Below are positions 8,615 through 17,906 of a DNA stretch of 60,850 nt, piece after piece (position 1 is the first letter of the stretch; each line of letters begins with the position of its first letter). The notes below the pieces were generated by a model. That model saw nothing but the letters and a program-made list of their open reading frames with translations, did no database searches and had not been told where the DNA came from. Both the position numbers and the translations under genes were made by a program. The DNA is from Thermoplasmata archaeon (GTDB lineage Archaea; Thermoplasmatota; Thermoplasmata; Lutacidiplasmatales; UBA184). The stretch covers positions 1-60,850 of the forward strand of contig JAKIVR010000006.1 in NCBI GenBank assembly GCA_022750455.1, read 5' to 3'.

Positions 8615-11434
8615 ATGAGCGTACACCCGTTGCTCGAGGCGCTGGATCCTCGTCTCCGGGCGGCGCTCCAAGGGATCGGCATCGAACGTCCGACGGAGAT
8701 CCAAGAGATCGGCTGGAACGTGCTGGCCGATGGCCGGGCCGATGCCCTCCTGGTGGCCCCGACGGGGACCGGAAAGACCGAGGCCGCCCTCGTCCCGCTC
8801 CTGCAACAACGCCTGACCGACCCGGACCCGCAGAACCGCGTGGTCTACGTGACCCCGCTCCGGGCGCTCAACCGGGACATGGAGCAGCGGATGCTCACCT
8901 TGACCCGCGCCGTGGGCCTCACGGCGGGCGTCCGACACGGCGATACGACGACCGCGGAACGGAGCAAACAGGTCCGGCGCCCCCCCGACCTCCTCATCAC
9001 CACGCCCGAGACGTTGCCGATCCTCTTCACCGGCCATCGGCTGCGCACGATGCTCGGCGGAGTTCGGACCGTGGTCGTGGATGAGGTCCACGAGCTGTTC
9101 GGATCGGACCGGGGCGCGCAGCTCGCCCTGACGCTAGAGCGTCTCGACGCCGAGCTCGGTCGACCGTTGCGACGGATCGGGCTCTCGGCGACCGTCTCCA
9201 ATCCGGAGGAGGTGGCCCGGTTCCTCTCCCCGGCCCCCCGGATGGTGCGCGTGGGGGTCGCCCAGAAGCTCCGCCTCCTCGGGATCTCGGTCCGTCCCGG
9301 CACCGACTCCACGGAGGTGATCCCCGCCGACCTCGCCGCGGAGTTGAAGGCGGACACGCCCTACCTGAAGGCGCTCCTCGCGGTCGAAGAGGAGGTCCGA
9401 CGGCACCACACCACATTGGTGTTCGTGAACACGCGACCGACGGCCGAAGGACTCGCCGCGCGTCTCGCCCGACTCGCTCCGGACCTGACCGTGGCAGTGC
9501 ACCACGGCTCGCTCTCCCGGATCGTGCGCGAGGAGGCGGAGAAGTCGTTCCGAGAGGGTTCGTTGCGGGCGCTCATCGCCACCTCCTCTCTCGAGCTGGG
9601 GATCGACATCGGGGCGGTCGACGCGGTCGTCCAGTTCGGGTCTCCCCATCAGGCCGGCCGCCTTGTGCAACGGGTCGGACGTTCGGGCCACCGGATCGGC
9701 CGGGAGGTGAAGGGGACCCTTCTCGCCCTCGATGACGAAGACCTCGAGGAGTGCGCGGTCATCGGTCGGCGGGCTCTCGCCCGGGAGATCGAACCGATCC
9801 GGTGGCGGACGAAGAACCGTCTCGCCGCGGCCCAGGCGATCATAGCGACCCTTCGGGCCGACCGGACGGCGGACCCGAGCGCCCTCTGGCGCCTGCTCGC
9901 TCACGCAACGTGCCTCGCCGACCTCTCCGAGAGCGAGTGGAACGAGCTCGTCCAGGTCCTCGACCAGTTGCGCAGTCTCCGCCTGGACGCCGGCGCCCTC
10001 AAGCCGACGCGGGGGACCCTGGAGCGGTTCTACGCCACGCTCTCCTTGATTCCGGACCAGAAGACGTACCGGCTTCGCGATATCGCCACGCGACGACCGA
10101 TCGGCACGCTCGACGAAAGGTTCGTCGTCGCGAACGTGCTCGGGCAACCGGAGCAGATCTTCCTGCTCCACGGCCGGACCTGGAAGGTCGTCGAGTTCCG
10201 GGAGGAGGAGCTGCTCGTCGAGGCCGTCGCCGAGATCGGCCAGGAGCCCCGGTGGTACGGGGAGGACCTGCCGGTTCCGTTCGAAGCGGCGATGGAGATC
10301 GGCCGTCTCCGACGGGACGGCGATCTCGAGCCGTACCCGCTGACCGCCCCCGCCCGCAGTCGCCTCGCCACCCGTCTCGCCCTCTTCCGCGCCGCTGAGG
10401 CCTCCCCGACCGATCGGACCGTGACCGTGACGGTCCACGAGCGGATCGTGGTCATCGGCGCGTGCTTCGGGACTCGCACGAACGCGACGCTCGCGCTGTT
10501 GTGGAGCGGGGAGCTCACCGAGCGCCTCGGAGCGAAGAGCGAGATCCTCGAGGTGGAGCCGACCTGGATCGTGCTGAACTTGCCGGTCAGCATGGGAGGA
10601 GAGAACCTGCTGGCGACGATCCGCCAGTCCCCGGCCGACCTCGAGGAGCGGTTCCGTCGCGCCGTCGTCGGAAGCCCGGAGTACCGCTACGTCTTCCTCA
10701 CCGTGGCGAGAAAGCTCGGGATCCTCCCGCTCGGCTCCGACCCGCGCGCGCTGCGGGACCTGGAACCGCTGATCGAGTCCCAACGAACGACACCTGTCGG
10801 GGAGGAGGCGATCGACAAGACGCTCTTCGACCGCTTCGATCTCGAGCACGCGGCCGAGGTCCTGCGCTGGCTCGGGGACGGAACGCTCTCCGGTCAAGTC
10901 TCAGCGGAGAACCCGGCGACGGACTCGGTGCTCGCCCGTTTGCGATGGCGAGAGTTGTCGGACACTCCCCCTCCCACCCTCTTGGCGGCCGTCGGCGAGC
11001 GACTCCGCCACGAGCTCCGGACCCTCGTCTGCCTGCGCTGCGGCTTCCAGCGGAACGTCACGGCCGCGACCTACACGAAGGACGGCGGCAGCGTTTGCCG
11101 GATCTGCCACGGCTCGCTCTCGGCGATCTTCTCGCCGCGACGGGAGGCGGAGATCGAGATGGTCCGCAAGTACGCCCAGAGGAAGTGGAAAGGCCAGAAG
11201 GCCGCCCGCAAGCCCCCGACCCAGCTCGAGCCGACCATCCGGGCGGCGTACACCACCGCGGAGCTCCTCGCGCACCACGGGGCGACGGCGCTGCTCGCGC
11301 TCGCCGGACGGGGGGTCGGACCCGATGCTGCGCGACGCCTCCTGGCGCGACCGTACCGGCAAGAGAGCGAGCTGATCACCGAGATCCTGCGTACGGAGCG
11401 GAACTACGCCCGCACGCGGGCATTCTGGGACTGA
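8615..11434 (+). CDS. lhr: Lhr-family ATP-dependent DNA helicase
   Basis: 939 aa. This is a superfamily 2 helicase with two RecA domains: Walker A APTGTGKTEAA (about residue 47), DEVH in VVVDEVHELFG, LSATVSN, and motif VI LVQRVGRSGHR. These are followed by winged-helix and beta-bundle regions typical of the Lhr core. Near the C-terminus, two CxxC pairs (LVCLRCGF and VCRICHG, about residues 805-830) make a zinc ribbon. Lhr unwinds 3'-tailed DNA and DNA-RNA and is linked to repair and replication restart. The ATG at 8615 is preferred over a TTG ten codons upstream because of the promoter-like spacing. The 3' end overlaps trm1 by 31 nt. Confidence 0.93.
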   Translation: MSVHPLLEALDPRLRAALQGIGIERPTEIQEIGWNVLADGRADALLVAPTGTGKTEAALVPLLQQRLTDPDPQNRVVYVTPLRALNRDMEQRMLTLTRAVGLTAGVRHGDTTTAERSKQVRRPPDLLITTPETLPILFTGHRLRTMLGGVRTVVVDEVHELFGSDRGAQLALTLERLDAELGRPLRRIGLSATVSNPEEVARFLSPAPRMVRVGVAQKLRLLGISVRPGTDSTEVIPADLAAELKADTPYLKALLAVEEEVRRHHTTLVFVNTRPTAEGLAARLARLAPDLTVAVHHGSLSRIVREEAEKSFREGSLRALIATSSLELGIDIGAVDAVVQFGSPHQAGRLVQRVGRSGHRIGREVKGTLLALDDEDLEECAVIGRRALAREIEPIRWRTKNRLAAAQAIIATLRADRTADPSALWRLLAHATCLADLSESEWNELVQVLDQLRSLRLDAGALKPTRGTLERFYATLSLIPDQKTYRLRDIATRRPIGTLDERFVVANVLGQPEQIFLLHGRTWKVVEFREEELLVEAVAEIGQEPRWYGEDLPVPFEAAMEIGRLRRDGDLEPYPLTAPARSRLATRLALFRAAEASPTDRTVTVTVHERIVVIGACFGTRTNATLALLWSGELTERLGAKSEILEVEPTWIVLNLPVSMGGENLLATIRQSPADLEERFRRAVVGSPEYRYVFLTVARKLGILPLGSDPRALRDLEPLIESQRTTPVGEEAIDKTLFDRFDLEHAAEVLRWLGDGTLSGQVSAENPATDSVLARLRWRELSDTPPPTLLAAVGERLRHELRTLVCLRCGFQRNVTAATYTKDGGSVCRICHGSLSAIFSPRREAEIEMVRKYAQRKWKGQKAARKPPTQLEPTIRAAYTTAELLAHHGATALLALAGRGVGPDAARRLLARPYRQESELITEILRTERNYARTRAFWD

Positions 11435-12417
11435 TCGTCGGTCGCTCGGCGCGCGGCCGCTTCGACCTCGGCCTGGGACGCATCGGTCCGGAACGCGCTC
11501 GCCCTCGTGTGGCTTCGGGCGACCCGGTAGCCTCCGGCTCGCAGCGCCTCGAACAACGACTCGAGCGAGGGAGGCTCGCTCAGGTGGAGCCTCCGGGCGA
11601 TCCGGTTCGGCTCGTAGACGAACGGCACGTCGACCTCCGACTCGCCCCGGAACCGGTCGAGCAGTTGACCGACCTCTTTCGGATGATGCGCCGTCGCCGG
11701 AACCGTCAACCGGGCGACGAACGACCGGTCCCACAGCGGACCGACCCACAGCGGCCCGAACGGTCCGCCCGAGGGAAGGGTGGGCCCTCGAAAGCCGACA
11801 GTCGGAACCATCCCCTCCGGCACCGGTGGCCCGCCTCTTCGCACTTCGGCGTAGAAGCGGACGTGGTGGTCCAGAACGTAGCTGACGAGGGGATGGAGCG
11901 AGCGTCCGCTCTCGTGCAACGTCCGGTCGACGAATGCCAGCAAGATGCGCAATCCGCTCTCGGGACCCAACGAGCCAGGAACGGGATTGGAGCCGTACCT
12001 TCGAAGGCAGGCGGCTTTCTGGGCGCCGGCGAGGACGGCCATGTCGGTCGCGGTGATCGCCAAGAGACCCCCGTCCTCGAGAGCGTCCAACGCCGTCGGA
12101 AGGAACGGGGCCGGCGTGCCGTACGGATCGACATCCACGTAGTCGAACGGAGATTCGGGAGGGCGGGTCCGTGCGTCGGCCGCACGCACGGTCACCCGGT
12201 CGAATCCAGGAACCAGGGCGGCATTCGCCGAGAGGACGGAGACCGCCGCCGGCGAGGCTTCGGTCGTGAGGAGAGAGCCGATGGCTCCCGATTCGGTGGC
12301 GAGCCGGAGCCCGCGGGCTCCGGTCGCCGCGAGCATCTCCCAGGCGCGAACCGGATCCGAGCGGAGCAAGCCCCACGCGGAGACGACCGCGATCCCGAGA
12401 TCACGGTCCGTCGCCAT
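11404..12417 (-). CDS. trm1: tRNA (guanine26-N2)-dimethyltransferase
   Basis: 337 aa from the first ATG. It carries the Trm1 core: AATGARGLRLATE (SAM binding), the catalytic motif DYVDVDPYGTPAPFL and ITATDMAVLAGAQKAACLR, with a family-like C-terminal domain (FVYEPNRIARRL, SLFEALRAGGYRVARSHT). It makes m2,2G26 in tRNA. The open frame continues upstream of the ATG, where codons read QPIFYNPAM, matching the family's conserved FYNP motif. The true protein is therefore longer, yet no in-frame ATG, GTG or TTG exists before the upstream stop near 12604. A CTG at 12486 or a sequence error are the options. The 3' end overlaps lhr. Confidence 0.9.
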   Translation of the reverse strand: MATDRDLGIAVVSAWGLLRSDPVRAWEMLAATGARGLRLATESGAIGSLLTTEASPAAVSVLSANAALVPGFDRVTVRAADARTRPPESPFDYVDVDPYGTPAPFLPTALDALEDGGLLAITATDMAVLAGAQKAACLRRYGSNPVPGSLGPESGLRILLAFVDRTLHESGRSLHPLVSYVLDHHVRFYAEVRRGGPPVPEGMVPTVGFRGPTLPSGGPFGPLWVGPLWDRSFVARLTVPATAHHPKEVGQLLDRFRGESEVDVPFVYEPNRIARRLHLSEPPSLESLFEALRAGGYRVARSHTRASAFRTDASQAEVEAAARRATDDQSQNARVRA

Positions 12418-12518
12418 CGCGGGGTTATAGAAGATCGGCTGACGCCGGGCGGGGCCCCGCGTCCCTTGGGGTGGCGGGAGGTCCAGATCGGTGCCGCCCT
12501 CGCGGCGGCGGGAGAGCG

Positions 12519-13076
12519 CTAGTGCGCCTTGCCCGTCAGGAGCTTCACGATCTTGAACGCCAGGAGGTTCTTGTTCACCGGCGTCACCTCGAGAAGTCGT
12601 AGCTCATCCCTCCGACGAATGTCCTGGAGCAGGGGGTTCCGGGACTTCTTGTGGAGCGTCATGACGATGGACTTGTCGCAGTCGAGCGTGTTCACGACCA
12701 TCTTGGTGAACGCATCGCTCTCGACCTCCATCTTGCCGACCTCATCGATCACGATCACGTCGGCGCCCTCACGGGCCTGTTCGAGCGATCGGATCCCGAG
12801 TCCTTCCAGCGCGCTGAGGTTCACTCCGTACTTGCCGGATCGAACTCTCGACTTCAGCGACTCGTGAGCGAAGACCTCGCTCTCCTTGGTCATCCAGTTC
12901 GTGATCTCGAACCCGGACCGGCGTCCCTTCACCTCGACCGGCTGCGTGACCATGCCGCCGACCTTGACGCCCTCATGCTCGAGAAGTTGGATGATTCGCA
13001 AGAGAGTCTGGGTCTTTCCCGCGCCCGGCAGGCCGGTGATGCCTATCTTGACGGAAGCGCTCGGACGACGTGGCAC
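12519..13076 (-). CDS. THEP1-family nucleoside-triphosphatase
   Basis: 185 aa. P-loop GITGLPGAGKTQTLLR at the N-terminus, Walker B-like VIVIDEVGKMEVES, and a C-terminal segment with SIVMTLHKKSRNPLLQDI typical of the NTPase_1 (THEP1) family, which hydrolyses several NTPs and dNTPs in vitro. The physiological role is unsettled. Length matches the family (about 180 aa). It lies upstream of trm1 on the same strand, with its stop about 100 nt from the first trm1 ATG, so the two are probably co-transcribed. The divergent methyltransferase gene starts 70 nt away. Confidence 0.88.
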   Translation of the reverse strand: MPRRPSASVKIGITGLPGAGKTQTLLRIIQLLEHEGVKVGGMVTQPVEVKGRRSGFEITNWMTKESEVFAHESLKSRVRSGKYGVNLSALEGLGIRSLEQAREGADVIVIDEVGKMEVESDAFTKMVVNTLDCDKSIVMTLHKKSRNPLLQDIRRRDELRLLEVTPVNKNLLAFKIVKLLTGKAH

Positions 13077-13146
13077 GACTTCAAAACTCCCAGCCGAGAG
13101 TGTTAGGCGGGGATACCATAAGAAGGTTCGCGGAAGAGAGAGGGCC

Positions 13147-13791
13147 GTGCGACACCGCGACGCGTTACACGAGACCGGAGACGCCTCTCTCCTCCCTGCC
13201 AGCCTCTATCCACCCGGGGCGGACACTTTCCTCTTGATCTCCGCTCTGCGCGAGCTGACCGTGCCGTGCCGATTGCTCGAAATCGGCTGCGGATCGGGAG
13301 CGGTTTCGCTCGCGCTGGCGCGCCGTGGGGCCGCGGTCGTGGCGACCGATGTCAACCCGGAGGCGCTGCGGCACGTGCATCGATCGGCCACGCGCGACCG
13401 ACTTCCGATCGGGCTCGTACGCACCGACCTCGCCGCCGGCCTCGGTCGATTCGACGCCGTGGTCGCCAATCCTCCGTACCTCCCGACGCCGGACGGATTC
13501 CAAGACCCGGACCCGTGGGTACGCCGTGCGGTCGACGGGGGACGGGACGGCTGCGAGGTGTTGGACCGGATCGTCGACTCACTTCCGGAGCACCTGGCTC
13601 CACGAGCCGTCGCCTACATCGTGGTCTCCTCATTGCAATCCGCGAGCCGGCGGAAAGAGATCTGGTCCCGGTGGCGGGAGCGAGGCGGTTCGATCCACTC
13701 AGTCGAGCACCGATCGCTCGAAGGCGAATCTCTCGAGGTGCTTCGCCTCGCGACCCGCTCAGATTCCAACCCTACGGTCGTGGGGCCCTAG
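13147..13791 (+). CDS. HemK/Mtq2-like N5-glutamine methyltransferase
   Basis: 214 aa from a GTG preceded by a purine-rich AGAGAGAG stretch. It has a Rossmann SAM-binding motif LLEIGCGSGAVSLALA, an acidic strand-2 turn ATDVNPEAL, and the catalytic tetrapeptide NPPY in VVANPPYLP. That NPPY plus the short N-terminus match the archaeal/eukaryotic Mtq2 group, which methylates the Gln of the GGQ motif in class I release factor. The upstream intergenic region (13077-13146) is shared with the divergent NTPase gene. The last 20 nt overlap the convergent secreted-protein gene. Confidence 0.82.
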   Translation: MRHRDALHETGDASLLPASLYPPGADTFLLISALRELTVPCRLLEIGCGSGAVSLALARRGAAVVATDVNPEALRHVHRSATRDRLPIGLVRTDLAAGLGRFDAVVANPPYLPTPDGFQDPDPWVRRAVDGGRDGCEVLDRIVDSLPEHLAPRAVAYIVVSSLQSASRRKEIWSRWRERGGSIHSVEHRSLEGESLEVLRLATRSDSNPTVVGP

Positions 13792-15478
13792 GGCCGCGGC
13801 GACGGGCACGGCCCCGTACTCTCGCGGTCGCGACGGCGAGGAGGCACGAGATCGCCAACAAGGTGACGAGCGCGATCAGAACTTCGGTCGAGGCGAAAAG
13901 CCCCATGCGTGGCGGCACGTTCACCGTCCCGAATCCGGATGGATTGGGCCGCAGTTGTACCGAGATCTCCGTCGTCTTCTGCGGGCTCGTGCTCACCTCC
14001 TCGCTCCACGGTTCGAACCCGGGCGCCGTCGCAACCACCCAGTGCGCCCCGGGCGGCACGGTGGCGTTGAACGATCCGTCGACCACGCGCACGCTCACGT
14101 TGTCCACGCGCACCGACGCCGACGGCGGCATCACGGTGCCCGCGAGGTAGGACGGTGTTGGGCGGAACGGGATCAGGAACCCGTAACCGGGGACGCTGCC
14201 GATCACGAGGATCTCCCCCGTCGTTACGTTCGTCTCGTATCCCACCGGCGATCCGACGGTGAACGCGTAGGTCCCATTCGGCAGGAATAAGGGAAGCGCG
14301 TCCCCGGTGCTGCTCGCATTCTCGGTCCCGGCTCGGACCCCCCACTCCGCCCCGTTGGCGAGGCCGGATTCCTGGAACGTGACGAGCCAGGTGAACGGAT
14401 GCCATTCGAGGGTGACTGTCGTGGCCCCGCTCACCACGAGGGGTTGTTCATACCCGGTCAGGAAGAAACCGGGGAGGGGAGTGACCGTTAGCCGGTAGCT
14501 CCCATTCTGGAGGTTTGACGCAACGGAGATCGCGTTCGTCCCGCTCGTGTACGAGCTGCCGTTCACCTGGACCGACCAAGGGGTCCCGGGAGGTAGGCCG
14601 GTCTCCCAGATCGTCACGGCCGGCGGGCTCTCGTACACCACCTGAAGCGTCGCCACGGGGAACGATTGGATCGTCACCGTTGAATTCGGGGAGGTGATGT
14701 AGGTGGCCGAACTGTAGACGCCTCCCACCGACGACGACCCGGCCGCGGAGCATCCGACTGCCACGCAGGCGTCCACGGGGACGAGGGAGAACGGCGGTCC
14801 GTTCGCGACGACCCAGAATGAGACAGACCAGCTGTCCCCGTCGGTCAGCTCGTTCTCGCTCGCGTTGTTGGACCAGTTCCAACCCCAGTAGCTCCCTCCG
14901 CCACTGGTTCCCGAGCTCACGGGTATCGGAGGACAGTTGCTACCGGAGCCGGACCCTCCGCGCCACTGCTGCCCGTTCGACTCCGTGCACACCGTGGCGA
15001 ACTCGGGCTCCGACGCGAGGCGGATGTTTCCGAAGGGAACGAAGCTAAGGATCGGCACGGAGGCCCCGATCGCCATCCCCATCGTTCCGTTCGGGGGCGT
15101 CGTCGAATCCACAGCCGTCAGGGTGACCCGGGATTCTCCGGGACCCGCCGAGCAATCCTCTCGGCCCAAGGCGCAGATCGTTCCCGGGGACGCCGAGAGG
15201 CTGAGGTCGAGAGTCGATTCCGGCGTCGCCGGACTGGTCCGAGGGGCCACGCGCACGGCGACCTGCTTCGAAGGAGTCGACCGATCGACCCGAACTGTTC
15301 CCGCGGTCGGGGCGAGAACGGAGGTGACGCCGGAAAGGAGGAGGAGAAGCGCGATCGTCGCGACCAACCCACGACCGTACGGGAACAGATGCCGCTCGGG
15401 CGGATCCCTCGCGAGACCTCGAGTCTCTACGCCCGGCGCCGACGTGGTCTGGACAGAAGGACAGGGCCGGGTCCTCAT
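13772..15478 (-). CDS. Secreted, C-terminally anchored protein sharing modules with the adjacent thermopsin-like protein
   Basis: 568 aa from an ATG at 15478. Hydrophobic signal segment at about residues 36-56, and a C-terminal membrane segment (STEVLIALVTLLAISCLL) followed by an Arg-rich stop-transfer tail. The N-terminal ectodomain is unrecognised, Ser/Thr/Gly-rich with four or more Cys. The C-terminal half carries repeats of the ETGLPPGTPWSVQVNG kind (also QESGLANGAEWGVRAG) and a PEGA-like module (LAGTVMPPSASVRVDNVSV, then VPPGAHWVVATAPGFEPW). The next gene upstream has the same order of modules, so the pair probably arose by duplication and domain swapping. Function at the cell surface is unknown. 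Confidence 0.72.
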   Translation of the reverse strand: MRTRPCPSVQTTSAPGVETRGLARDPPERHLFPYGRGLVATIALLLLLSGVTSVLAPTAGTVRVDRSTPSKQVAVRVAPRTSPATPESTLDLSLSASPGTICALGREDCSAGPGESRVTLTAVDSTTPPNGTMGMAIGASVPILSFVPFGNIRLASEPEFATVCTESNGQQWRGGSGSGSNCPPIPVSSGTSGGGSYWGWNWSNNASENELTDGDSWSVSFWVVANGPPFSLVPVDACVAVGCSAAGSSSVGGVYSSATYITSPNSTVTIQSFPVATLQVVYESPPAVTIWETGLPPGTPWSVQVNGSSYTSGTNAISVASNLQNGSYRLTVTPLPGFFLTGYEQPLVVSGATTVTLEWHPFTWLVTFQESGLANGAEWGVRAGTENASSTGDALPLFLPNGTYAFTVGSPVGYETNVTTGEILVIGSVPGYGFLIPFRPTPSYLAGTVMPPSASVRVDNVSVRVVDGSFNATVPPGAHWVVATAPGFEPWSEEVSTSPQKTTEISVQLRPNPSGFGTVNVPPRMGLFASTEVLIALVTLLAISCLLAVATARVRGRARRRGPRAPRP

Positions 15479-15650
15479 TCCCTGCAAGTACCCTGGACCG
15501 GTCCTGGCTACATCAATCCTCGGTCGGAGGATCTCGTTCCGCTCGTCCGTCGAAGCTCCCGCAACGCGGGGCTTCCCCGGAGCCTCCGGGGAGAGCCGCC
15601 CTCCCGACTCGGAGATCACGAACCGATCGGCGGGAGCGGTCCCACGCCGT

Positions 15651-17882
15651 CTACGGATCGCCCTTCTTCCGCTGACGCAGCCCGCCCCGGGCCCACCACA
15701 GGGCGCCGATCAGGGCGACCGCCACCGCGCCAACGATCCCGACGAGGATTGGACCCTCCTCGGCGCTCCACGTCGACGCGGGCGCGTTGCCTCCCGATCC
15801 GCCTCCGGGAGTGTGGTCACTCAGTGGAGCGAGGTCGATCGGCACGAGGGTAGTGTTTCCGGCGGTGGTGTTGATCGTCTCGTTCCACCGGGCGAACCCG
15901 GCGAGGCTCGCCACGACGGCGTGGGAGCCCGGAAGCAGGGTCACGTTGAACCGCCCACCCACGATCGACGCCACGATCCCGTCCACCGAGAGGGAGGCAT
16001 TTGCCGGCGTGACAGTTCCCCCCAAGTACGACGGTCGGAGGGTGAACGTCAGGTAGATGACCTGAGCGGATCCGGAGATGGTGATCGGTCCCGATGGGGC
16101 GCTCGCCTCGAAGGTGAACGGGGCTCCGATCTGGTAGGTGTACGTGCCGTTCGACACGTTCAGTCCGAGCACGGTCCCGGAACTCCGGGCGGTCGCGGAG
16201 CCCACGGACGCGGACCACGTTGTACCGCTCGGCAGACCGGTTTCATTGAAGGTCACCGCCGACTCGAACGGTGACCAGACGATCGTCACCGTGGTCGCTC
16301 CCGCGACCACGGCGCTCCGATCGTACGAATCGGTCGTGAACCCCGCGACCGGGATCACCTCGAGAGGGTAGCTGGAGTTGAGAGCGAGCAGATCGATCGA
16401 GGTGGTCGAGCTCGAGAAGGTCGTTCGGTTCCACGCGACCGACCACGATGCATCGGAGGGGAGACCCAACTCTTGGACCGTCACCGACTGGAGGTGGAGG
16501 TCGACGGTGGTGACCTCTCCCTCTCTCACGGTCACATTTCGCTCCGCGAGGAGATTCCCCGGATCGACCTGCGAGATCGTGTACGTGCCCGGAGCTAACG
16601 TCAGCAGCGCGCTGCCGTCGACGTACGGCGTCGCAGTCCCGTTCACTTCGATCGTGCCGCGGGGAGCTCCGAGCACGGTCACCTGGGCGAGCTGACTCAG
16701 GTTGTACAGCGGGCCGAGCGAACCCGATCCCTTCGTCCACGACGCGCCGGGGAGGCCGTTGGACGGAGCGACGAGGGACTTCACCACGACCTGCGAGATC
16801 GTCTCGGCCGTGTCGCTTCCGAAGTCCCACGCGTTCGGGACCGCCTGCAAGTTGTGGCCGTTCCAGTACTGCAGGGTCATCTGGAGGACCGAGCCGGTAT
16901 CGATCTGCATCGCCCCGTCCCCGCCGCTTACGAGATCGAACTCGGAGTCGGTGAAGATCCCCGCGCCATTGTACGCGTACCCATCGACGACGAAATTCTC
17001 GTCGGTCGTGTTCCGGGCGAACGGGAACGAGAGATTGTCCTGGACGACCCAGCCGTCGCCGAGATCGTATCCGATGCCGACCGAAGGGATGCCGTCGACA
17101 ACGTACGACGTCGTCTGGAGCTGGAGGGTCAGCGGCAGCGGGAGGACGTCGAAGTTGCCCGGATACGTCGCGGAGGGCCCGGGCGGGGAGTAGTCGTAGA
17201 GGCCGTCGTCCGTCTCGCCGAGCCCCACGACGGCCCCGGGGCTCATGTACGAGCTCGCGGAGGTCAGGTTCCACACCTCATCATCGAGGTAGAGGGTGTT
17301 GCTGGACGTGTCGAAATCGGGGGCGTTCTGGATCCAGTAGGTGTAGTTGGTGTGCCCCTTCTCGAAAATGACCACGTCGTTCAGCTGAAAGCCGTCGTAC
17401 GTGCCCGACTGACTGGAGTCCCCCTTCAGGGCCGAGATGTTGGCCGTGGCGACGAACTCGGTGGTCGAGTACGTGTACGGCTGAAGAGACCCCGTGACCC
17501 CGTAGTCCGCGATCCCCATCGGGGCCGGTTCGGATGCGTACGCGGCATTCGTGTTGACGACCTTCGAGCGGAGAGAGGAGCTCCCCGCCGGGGGGCGGGA
17601 CAGATCGAGAAGACCCGGGAAGCGCGCGAGTGGCACCGGCGTGACGTGGGGGAGTTCGGGAGCGAGGTGGGCCGCGACCCCCTCACGGGGGGGCGGCGGA
17701 GCCGTCGGGGAGGGCGGCCCGACCGCCAGAGGAGAGACCAACCCCACGATCACGGCGCAAGCGATCGCCGCCGCCACCGGGTTCCGGAGTCCGAAATGTA
17801 ACTTCCGGGACCGGCCGCATATCGCACCGGATCGAACGGATGGGGCGGTCAACGGCGAACGATCAGCCAGCGACCGATACAT
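15651..17882 (-). CDS. Thermopsin-like (peptidase A5) surface protein with C-terminal anchor
   Basis: 743 aa. Signal segment at about residues 33-55. A thermopsin-type domain begins near residue 120 (APMGIADYGV, then TTEFVATANISAL, FQLNDVVIFEKG, YTYWIQNAPDF, YLDDEVWNLTS), matching the known opening of the acid protease family A5. Beyond about residue 400 come ETGLPSGTTWSASVGS-type repeats and a PEGA-like module, then a membrane segment (about 712-733) with a basic RQRKKGD tail. It is likely an extracellular acid protease or a non-catalytic relative tethered to the membrane; family catalytic residues are not well enough defined to check. It begins 24 nt after the purQ stop on the same strand. 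Confidence 0.83.
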   Translation of the reverse strand: MYRSLADRSPLTAPSVRSGAICGRSRKLHFGLRNPVAAAIACAVIVGLVSPLAVGPPSPTAPPPPREGVAAHLAPELPHVTPVPLARFPGLLDLSRPPAGSSSLRSKVVNTNAAYASEPAPMGIADYGVTGSLQPYTYSTTEFVATANISALKGDSSQSGTYDGFQLNDVVIFEKGHTNYTYWIQNAPDFDTSSNTLYLDDEVWNLTSASSYMSPGAVVGLGETDDGLYDYSPPGPSATYPGNFDVLPLPLTLQLQTTSYVVDGIPSVGIGYDLGDGWVVQDNLSFPFARNTTDENFVVDGYAYNGAGIFTDSEFDLVSGGDGAMQIDTGSVLQMTLQYWNGHNLQAVPNAWDFGSDTAETISQVVVKSLVAPSNGLPGASWTKGSGSLGPLYNLSQLAQVTVLGAPRGTIEVNGTATPYVDGSALLTLAPGTYTISQVDPGNLLAERNVTVREGEVTTVDLHLQSVTVQELGLPSDASWSVAWNRTTFSSSTTSIDLLALNSSYPLEVIPVAGFTTDSYDRSAVVAGATTVTIVWSPFESAVTFNETGLPSGTTWSASVGSATARSSGTVLGLNVSNGTYTYQIGAPFTFEASAPSGPITISGSAQVIYLTFTLRPSYLGGTVTPANASLSVDGIVASIVGGRFNVTLLPGSHAVVASLAGFARWNETINTTAGNTTLVPIDLAPLSDHTPGGGSGGNAPASTWSAEEGPILVGIVGAVAVALIGALWWARGGLRQRKKGDP

Positions 17883-17906
17883 ATGGCTGGGGGCCGGGCG
17901 GTCAGA

